From IMG/VR virus record IMGVR_UViG_3300031758_000687, positions 1 through 21,095 of that record: a DNA stretch of 21,095 bases. One strand, given 5' to 3'. This document shows positions 16,138 to 21,095 of this stretch, in pieces; the first letter of the stretch is position 1, and each line of letters starts with the position of its first letter. The stretch comes from a virus. A program made the translations under genes and the position numbers. The notes under the pieces are model-generated. The model was not told the DNA's origin. It was given only the letters and a program-made list of their open reading frames with translations, and ran no database searches.

Positions 16138-16500
16138 ATGACTCAAGCGTACAACTTATCGCAGCTTGCAAACAACCTAGATTCGTCTGGTCGTTTGGAC
16201 GCGACTGACGGATTGGTCAACGCACTTCCTATTGTCAACGGAGGCACTGCTGCAACCACAGCCTCTGCTGCACGAGCCAATTTGAATGTTCCAGCAAGAG
16301 ATGGCAGTGATGCTTCTGGCAACTGGAACATCAATGCTGCGTCAGCATCTACTGCCGCCGAACTCAATACGGCAAATTGGACTATTGAGCAACAAGGAAC
16401 AAATTTGGCATTCTTGTATAACGGCGTTGTCGTTATGCGCGTATCCAATTTTGGTGCAATTACTGCTGCGTCTGATGTTCAGGCTGGCGGCGCTGTTTAA
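16138..16500 (+). CDS. small fibre-like protein with NGGT motif
   Basis: This 120-aa protein follows the tip gene with AAGGA as ribosome binding site. Residues 31-52 hold LPIVNGGTAATTASAARANLN, a motif common in phage tail fibres and present again in the large fibre of this window (residues 683-704). Next comes a SGNWNINAASAS segment, also seen in fibre modules of the G-T/N-W-x-I-x-I-S-G-N-A type. The last third is beta-rich. The protein seems to be a single short fibre module, perhaps an accessory fibre or a spare part of one. No chaperone domain is visible. Confidence 0.72.
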   Translation: MTQAYNLSQLANNLDSSGRLDATDGLVNALPIVNGGTAATTASAARANLNVPARDGSDASGNWNINAASASTAAELNTANWTIEQQGTNLAFLYNGVVVMRVSNFGAITAASDVQAGGAV

Positions 16501-16511
16501 GGAGAAACAAA

Positions 16512-16883
16512 ATGCCAGTAACCGTTCGGAACACCGATATTCTTTTTAACAATGGCACAACACAATCTACTGCCGCCAGTGCTGCTTCAACCGATTTTGG
16601 CGGTGTCGGCTCATACGCTGTTCTTATGATGGCGGCAGATAACAATTTGGCATCAGGAGGCACGATTGCTGGCTCCAGTTTAAGAGTTAACGCGCAGATC
16701 AATCAATCCATAACCCTTACTAGCAACCCTTTTCCAAATACTTCAGTTGGAGGTAGTTATGTCGGCGGTGGATCGGCGGTATCTGGCACTTGGCGAAAAA
16801 TGTCTGGGGGTGTAGTATTTCTTTTTGACTCTCAATATGGACTTAGATATTACGCCAACGCCCTTTATGTTCGCATTTCTTGA
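16512..16883 (+). CDS. small beta-rich tail-associated protein, function unknown
   Basis: This 123-aa protein begins MPVTVRNTDILFNNGTTQSTAASAAST, an opening seen in many tail-fibre proteins where a short strand is followed by a Ser/Thr/Ala linker. The rest is predicted beta-rich, with Gly-rich turns (VGGSYVGGGSAVSG) and a late LRYYANALYVRIS strand. It has a good GGAGA ribosome binding site and lies in the gene cluster between the tip protein and the large fibre. I cannot name a family for the C-terminal part. A structural or decoration role at the fibre is inferred from composition and place. Confidence 0.66.
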   Translation: MPVTVRNTDILFNNGTTQSTAASAASTDFGGVGSYAVLMMAADNNLASGGTIAGSSLRVNAQINQSITLTSNPFPNTSVGGSYVGGGSAVSGTWRKMSGGVVFLFDSQYGLRYYANALYVRIS

Positions 16884-16895
16884 CGAGGAAAAAAA

Positions 16896-17168
16896 ATGAT
16901 TGTTACCATCACATCTGTTCGCAACCCGAAATGGGTTAACGAAGAACACACAATGATTGATTGCGAAATCACCACCTCCCAATTCGGTAATGAAATCCTG
17001 CCGTTTACTGCAAGTCAAAATGACTGTGAAGCGCACGGTCGCGCTATTTTTGCTGACCTTGTTGCTGGTGTTTATGGGGAGATTGCAGAATATGTTCCGC
17101 CTCCAGAACCTGAAACGGTTGTAACAGCAACCCCAGCATCCGGCGAAATCCCTAGCGCTGTGCTATGA
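16896..17168 (+). CDS. conserved small protein of the fibre cluster, function unknown
   Basis: This 90-aa protein starts with a beta hairpin (MIVTITSVRNPKWVNEEHTMIDCEITTSQFGNE). It then has a helix with SQNDCEAHGRAIFADLVAGVYGEI and a Pro/Ala/Thr-rich tail (EYVPPPEPETVV). The EVLPFTA...EAHGR..F..L..G.YGEI-like layout is, from memory, frequent in small proteins next to fibre genes of uncultured aquatic phages and resembles the core of fibre-assembly-like proteins. No experimental function is known to me. CGAGGA precedes the ATG. It overlaps the cupin gene by ATGA, implying coupled translation. Confidence 0.68.
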   Translation: MIVTITSVRNPKWVNEEHTMIDCEITTSQFGNEILPFTASQNDCEAHGRAIFADLVAGVYGEIAEYVPPPEPETVVTATPASGEIPSAVL

Positions 17169-17518
17169 GCCAACCAACCGTAAAAATTGGCTGTGTCGCG
17201 AATCTCTACTCACGCATGATGCGGTTTGAGAAAGCTGGCGATACCGAGATCGGCCACACGCACCAGTTCGACCATCTCACGCTGCTTGCCAAGGGCAAGC
17301 TGAAGGTCACGGTTGAAGGTGTTGCCACCGAGTTCACCGCGCCACACATGATCTACATCCACAAGAATAAGGTGCATGAGCTTGAAGCCTTAACTGATGA
17401 GACTGTGGCATATTGCATCCATGCCCTGCGGGACAAGGACAACAACGAAATCCTCGACCCGTCCATGATCCCTGCCGGGGTTTCGCCAATGTCGATGGCT
17501 GCATCAGTTTGCAAGTGA
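17165..17518 (+). CDS. small single-domain cupin protein with four-His site
   Basis: This 117-aa protein has both cupin motifs. Motif 1 is G25-x5-H31-x-H33-x3-H37-x6-G44, matching the classic spacing except that His37 stands where most cupins have Glu. Motif 2 holds PHMIYIHKNKVHEL with His71 as the usual ligand. A metal site made of H31, H33, H37 and H71 is therefore likely. The fold would be a small beta barrel of about 100 residues. It starts inside the stop of the preceding gene. By eye it is more GC-rich than its neighbours. An enzymatic role (sugar isomerase or dioxygenase type) and a structural role are both possible; substrate unknown. Confidence 0.8.
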   Translation: MSQPTVKIGCVANLYSRMMRFEKAGDTEIGHTHQFDHLTLLAKGKLKVTVEGVATEFTAPHMIYIHKNKVHELEALTDETVAYCIHALRDKDNNEILDPSMIPAGVSPMSMAASVCK

Positions 17519-17561
17519 CATTTTGCGTCATAATTGAGTTAAGACAAGACAGAATCCGTAG

Positions 17562-17604
17562 CCCTGCGAGATAGCGGGGAGCGTCACCACCCGAGCTTTG
17601 GGGA
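17562..17604 (+). promoter_or_regulatory. structured leader before the fibre-proximal gene
   Basis: The 91-base gap between the cupin stop and the next ATG (17610) contains two hairpins. The first pairs CCCTGC (17562-17567) with GCGGGG (17574-17579) around the loop GAGATA, six pairs with one G-T. The second pairs CCCGA (17590-17594) with TTGGG (17598-17602) around a three-base loop and covers most of the GGGGA ribosome binding site (17600-17604). The two G-runs and two C-runs can pair in alternative ways. A role in controlling translation of the fibre genes is inferred. Confidence 0.35.
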
Positions 17605-17609
17605 ACCAA

Positions 17610-18107
17610 ATGGCTGTCTTCAATAAAAACGCACTTACACAAGTGTCGGGGTTTGATAACCCCATCATCGCTGGCGAACTGGTCTATCAACAACAGACCT
17701 ACTGGAACCTTGTGTTCACAGGCGCTGGCAATACCCCTGTTAACCTAACTGGCGCAACAATCAACGCACAGATTGTTCGCCGCTTGTTGAGCAACATTCA
17801 GGACAGTCGTAGCGGCTTGACGTTCGACATCACTGACTACAGCCCTGCTCCGACTCCTGTACCATTGACAATCACAAACCGCAATAATGCGGCTGGCTCA
17901 TTTACGCTTGTGATTGACCAATCCTCTTGGGACATCATTGCAGGTGATCCCGAGTTGGACATCTCTGCCAATGTCCCTGTTGGCTTTTCTGGACGAGTCA
18001 AAATTAGTTTCCCTGCTGGAGGTGGAACACCACAAGATGATGCAATCATCTTTCTGTTGTTCCTTGTTCGCTCTGATGGTGTTGTCAACACCTCTGCTTC
18101 TGTTTAA
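17610..18107 (+). CDS. beta-rich fibre-proximal protein, function unknown
   Basis: This 165-aa protein sits directly before the large fibre gene. I chose the ATG at 17610 over an in-frame TTG four codons earlier because GGGGA at 17600-17604 is correctly spaced for it. The sequence is beta-rich. The block YWNLVFTGAGNTPVNLTGATINAQIVRR (31-58) followed by SRSGLTFDITDY and later SFTLVIDQSSWDII resembles the Ig-like N-terminal domain of baseplate upper proteins (BppU-like), which link receptor-binding fibres to the tail. That resemblance is an impression and not an alignment. No transmembrane or enzymatic motif. Likely a fibre-docking or accessory structural protein. Confidence 0.68.
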   Translation: MAVFNKNALTQVSGFDNPIIAGELVYQQQTYWNLVFTGAGNTPVNLTGATINAQIVRRLLSNIQDSRSGLTFDITDYSPAPTPVPLTITNRNNAAGSFTLVIDQSSWDIIAGDPELDISANVPVGFSGRVKISFPAGGGTPQDDAIIFLLFLVRSDGVVNTSASV

Positions 18108-18116
18108 GGGGAAATC

Positions 18117-21095
18117 ATGGCTACTTTGAATGTGACCGTAGTTGACGGCAACAATATCAACGTCCAAGTCGTACCCACACCAAATCAAGTCATTAACATT
18201 GATCGTGGCGTTGCTGGTAATGGCATTGAAAGCATTACGGTAGTTGATATTGATGACTTTGCTTATCTGGACATCGTTTATACAAACGGCACAGAAGAGC
18301 AACTCGGCCCGATTGGCGTCAGCAGCCAAATCCTGATCGACATTGAAGACAACATGGTAAGCATCGTTGCTGTTGCAAACGATCTTGCTGTTATCAATGA
18401 TGTGTACGACAACCTTGCAGCCATCAACGATGTAGAAGCAAATATGGCGGCAATTATTGCTGCCCCTGCTGAAGCTGCTGCCGCCGCTGCTAGCGCTGCT
18501 AACGCTGCTCAATCTGCTTCTGACTCGCTGGAGTCTGCAAACGATTCAGCTGCTTCCGCATCTGAGGCATTACTGAGTGAGCAAAACGCCGCTGATAGTG
18601 CTGCTGCTGCTTTGCAAAGTTCTATTGACGCACAGACTGATGCCAACAATGCGGCAACTTCTGCGGGACAATCAGCAACCTCTGCCGCTGCTGCCCTTGC
18701 ATCTGAACAAGCTGCCGCTGATTCTGAGGCTGCTGCGCTGGCATCTGAAAATGATGCGGCTGCTTCTGCTGCTGCCGCCCTTGCCTCTGAACAAGCTGCC
18801 GCCGCTTCTGCTGCTGCTGCCGATACAAGTGAAGGCAACGCTGCAACTTCTGCATCTAATGCTGCCACTTCCGCTTCTGCTGCTGCCACATCAGCAGCAA
18901 ATGCTGCCACCTCAGAAACCAACGCCGCCTCATCTGCAACAGCCGCTGATGGCAGTGCTGATTTGTCTGCTGCTGAAGCTGTCAATGCCGCAAATTCTGC
19001 TGGAGAGGCTGCGACATCTGCTGCCGCTGCCTTGGCCTCCGAGCAAGCTGCTGCTGACTCTGAAGCTGCTGCACTGGCATCTGAGAATAATGCTTCTGCT
19101 TCTGCTGCTGCCGCCCTTGCGTCCGAAAATGCTGCTGCCGATAGCGAGGCTGCTGCTCTTGCATCGCAGATTGCTGCCGCCTTGTCTGAGGCAAATGCTG
19201 CTGCTTTGTATGACAATTTTGACGACCGTTACCTTGGCGCAAAGAATGCTGACCCTGCCACAGACAACGATGGCAACCCACTGTTGACTGGCGCTCTGTA
19301 CTGGAACACAGTCAACAATGTGATGAGGACATACAACGGCACTGCATGGCAGACTGCTTTTGTCCCCTCAACCAACTTTGTCGCCAAGTCGCCAACGGCA
19401 ACCGACAATGCTGTGCCTCGTTTTGATGGCACGACTGGCTACACCATCCAAAACTCTGGCGTCATCATTGACGACAACAACAACATCGCAGGCAACAGCT
19501 TCACTGGTCATTACGTTCAGATTGACACGACTGTTACTGAGGCTCCCGGTGTCGGTAAGATGGTTTGGGATGCTGCCCAAGGAACTATCGCATTCAACGC
19601 TTTAGCTGACGGCGTTGTTCGCATTGGTCAATCAATTTTGGCTCGTGTCACCAACGCAGATTCTGTGACCATTCAAAAAGGTCAAGCAGTTTATTTGTTT
19701 GGGGCGCAAGGCGACAGGGCTACTGTTAAGTTGGCAAGTAACACATCTGACGCAACATCAGCCAAGGTGTTTGGCCTTGCCAATCAAGCCATCACCGCCA
19801 ACGGCACTGGCTTCATCATGTGCCAAGGCGTTATTGAAGGCTTGAACCTCTCTAGCTTTTCGGCAGGCGATTCTTTGTATTTGGGTTCGACCCCCGGATC
19901 GCTTACAAACGTCAAACAATACGCTCCCAACCATCTGGTTTACATGGGTGTTGTCGAACGTGCAAATGCTGGCAATGGTCAGATTTATGTTCGTGTTCAA
20001 AATGGATATGAGCTTGACGAGCTTCACAACGTATCAGCACAAAGCCCAACAAACGGTCAGACGCTTGTTTTTAACAGTTCAACCAACTTGTGGGAAAAAT
20101 CTAACGCTCCAGTGTTGAGCAGCGCAACTGGCTTGCCTTTGTCCACTGGTGTGACTGGCATCTTGCCTGTTGCTAACGGTGGTACAGGCGCATCTACAGC
20201 ATCTTCTGCTCGTACCAATCTTGGCCTTGGCACTGCGGCTGTGCTTGATGCTGGAGTAGCAAATGGCGTTGCCACGTTGGACAACAGCGGTACTGTTCCG
20301 CTTTCTCAAATCCCTGCGTCACTGCAAGGCGCTTTGACTTTTGAAGGCACATGGAACGCAGCAACCAACACGCCAACAATCACATCTGGTGTTGGCGTAA
20401 AGGGACACTACTATGTTGTCAGCGTATCCGGCAACACAACCATTGATGGTGTGTCTGGTTGGGTGACTGGCGACTGGATTGTGTTCAGTGGCACTGTTTG
20501 GCAAAAGGTGGACAACACTGATGCCGTGACATCTGTTAACGGCTACATAGGCAGCGTTGTGCTTGGCTTTGCAGATGTTGGCGCTCCTTCTGTATCTGGA
20601 GCCAATGCAACTGGCACATGGGCAATTGGCATCTCTGGTAATGCGGCCACAGCCACTACAGCAGCAACATCCAATAACCTGAACATCAACGGCCTGACCT
20701 CTGAGCCAGCAACGCAGTCATCTGACCTGATTGCTTTCTACGATGTATCTGCTGGCGCTACACGCAAAGCAACTGTTCAACAGCTTGCATTGGTTGGCCC
20801 CACTGGACCGACAGGCGCTACAGGTCCGACAGGTCCGACTGGCCCGACTGGTCCGACAGGAGCGACAGGCACTGCCGCAACTGTTGCTGTTGGCCCAACT
20901 ACAACTGGTGCAGCAGGCACAAGCGCGACCGTAACGAACTCCGGCACATCGTCTGCTGCTGTCTTTAATTTTACGATTCCGCAAGGCGCTACTGGCCCCA
21001 CAGGTCCGACTGGTCCAACTGGCCCACAAGGTATTCAAGGCAACACAGGTCCAACTGGACCAACTGGACCGACTGGAGCAACAGGTACTGCCGCA
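18117..21095 (+). CDS. large tail fibre protein (partial, 3' end outside window)
   Basis: The frame stays open from the ATG at 18117 (AAGGGGA before it) to the last base, 993 codons. Domains in order: a beta-rich N-terminus that probably docks to the tail (1-115); an Ala-rich helical array of seventeen 14-residue repeats (121-358) of the lambda Stf phage-fibre type; a [10 protein letters not shown]...[18 protein letters not shown] adaptor (368-410) common in phage fibres; a beta region with GDSLYLG (583-589); a [20 protein letters not shown] motif (684-703); a [21 protein letters not shown] module (806-826); and two collagen-like G-X-T tracts (894-917 and from 957) separated by a beta module ending VFNFTIPQG. 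The receptor-binding tip and any chaperone lie downstream. Confidence 0.9.
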   Translation, partial: MATLNVTVVDGNNINVQVVPTPNQVINIDRGVAGNGIESITVVDIDDFAYLDIVYTNGTEEQLGPIGVSSQILIDIEDNMVSIVAVANDLAVINDVYDNLAAINDVEANMAAIIAAPAEAAAAAASAANAAQSASDSLESANDSAASASEALLSEQNAADSAAAALQSSIDAQTDANNAATSAGQSATSAAAALASEQAAADSEAAALASENDAAASAAAALASEQAAAASAAAADTSEGNAATSASNAATSASAAATSAANAATSETNAASSATAADGSADLSAAEAVNAANSAGEAATSAAAALASEQAAADSEAAALASENNASASAAAALASENAAADSEAAALASQIAAALSEANAAALYDNFDDRYLGAKNADPATDNDGNPLLTGALYWNTVNNVMRTYNGTAWQTAFVPSTNFVAKSPTATDNAVPRFDGTTGYTIQNSGVIIDDNNNIAGNSFTGHYVQIDTTVTEAPGVGKMVWDAAQGTIAFNALADGVVRIGQSILARVTNADSVTIQKGQAVYLFGAQGDRATVKLASNTSDATSAKVFGLANQAITANGTGFIMCQGVIEGLNLSSFSAGDSLYLGSTPGSLTNVKQYAPNHLVYMGVVERANAGNGQIYVRVQNGYELDELHNVSAQSPTNGQTLVFNSSTNLWEKSNAPVLSSATGLPLSTGVTGILPVANGGTGASTASSARTNLGLGTAAVLDAGVANGVATLDNSGTVPLSQIPASLQGALTFEGTWNAATNTPTITSGVGVKGHYYVVSVSGNTTIDGVSGWVTGDWIVFSGTVWQKVDNTDAVTSVNGYIGSVVLGFADVGAPSVSGANATGTWAIGISGNAATATTAATSNNLNINGLTSEPATQSSDLIAFYDVSAGATRKATVQQLALVGPTGPTGATGPTGPTGPTGPTGATGTAATVAVGPTTTGAAGTSATVTNSGTSSAAVFNFTIPQGATGPTGPTGPTGPQGIQGNTGPTGPTGPTGATGTAA
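18477..19190 (+). repeat. seventeen tandem 14-residue (42-bp) Ala-rich repeats within the fibre gene
   Basis: Divided from 18477 in steps of 42 bases, the fibre reads as 17 blocks on the pattern [14 protein letters not shown]. Blocks 6 and 14 (from 18687 and 19023) are identical in protein but differ in 8 of 14 codons, all synonymous. Blocks 7-8 and 15-16 continue the similarity. The 14-residue step equals two heptads, as in trimeric fibre coiled coils. Confidence 0.88.
20796..20867 (+). repeat. collagen-like G-X-T tract, first (8 triplets)
   Basis: Eight uninterrupted Gly-X-Thr triplets (X is Pro or Ala) lie in frame in the fibre gene, built from 9-base units such as ggt ccg aca. They would form a short triple helix or flexible spacer. 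Confidence 0.85.
20985..21083 (+). repeat. collagen-like G-X-T/Q tract, second (11 triplets)
   Basis: Eleven Gly-X-Y triplets in frame (mostly GPT, with GPQ, GIQ and GNT in the middle) follow a beta module that ends NFTIPQG. The tract may continue past the window edge. The same protein pattern uses varied codons. Confidence 0.83.

Noticed and set aside
17519-17609. A tRNA gene in the gap before the fibre genes
   Set aside because: The hairpins do not form a cloverleaf, and no T-loop or acceptor stem could be found.
17598-17612. TTG start four codons before the chosen ATG of the fibre-proximal gene
   Set aside because: The TTG overlaps the Shine-Dalgarno GGGGA that is ideally placed for the ATG at 17610.
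18509-19287. Long Ala-rich (minus) and Leu-rich (plus) frames over the fibre repeats
   Set aside because: Both are by-products of the repeated GCT/GCC/TCT codons. The fibre frame continues through the region with repeat periodicity and family motifs.

Overview
The window is one continuous stretch of the late structural region of a tailed double-stranded DNA phage or prophage (Caudoviricetes, siphovirus-like, HK97-fold head). Every credible gene is on the + strand, with very small gaps or overlaps. The head genes follow the HK97 plan. The tail genes follow the lambda order: chaperone, tape measure, minor tail proteins, tip protein, fibre. The lambda-type tape measure C-terminus, the gpJ-like tip and the Stf-like fibre repeats suggest a Gram-negative, probably proteobacterial, host. 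The fibre motifs resemble those of uncultured aquatic phages. Both host and habitat are inferences; there is no integrase, tRNA or host gene here to settle them.

Head (1-5078): the 3' end of the large terminase, the portal, a short structured leader, an S78-type prohead protease, and then two tandem major-capsid paralogues. The first (448 aa) carries an N-terminal delta/scaffold-like region. The second (337 aa) lacks it. A textbook rho-independent terminator with a UACG tetraloop lies between them.

Neck and tail tube (5091-8642): gp6-like adaptor, head-closure protein, tail terminator, major tail protein, a 74-aa orphan, and a tail assembly chaperone pair. The chaperone pair is made by a programmed -1 frameshift on A AAA AAC followed by a strong two-part stem. 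An HK97 gp10-like neck/tail-completion protein then sits in an unusual position, just before the tape measure.

Tail tip and fibres (8642-21095): the tape measure (812 aa), two minor tail proteins, a GNAT-fold protein, a gpJ-like tip protein (1105 aa), four small genes (one fibre-like, two unassigned, one cupin), a structured leader, a beta-rich protein, and a very large fibre gene that runs off the right edge. The fibre has seventeen 14-residue Stf-type repeats, a trimmed NGGTG-type motif and two collagen-like G-X-T tracts.

The most notable features are the tandem capsid paralogues split by a terminator, the very clear frameshift signal, the GNAT and cupin proteins inside the structural operon, and two candidate RNA leaders. 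No tRNA, CRISPR array, insertion sequence or attachment site was seen. No stretch over 300 bases lacks a gene.
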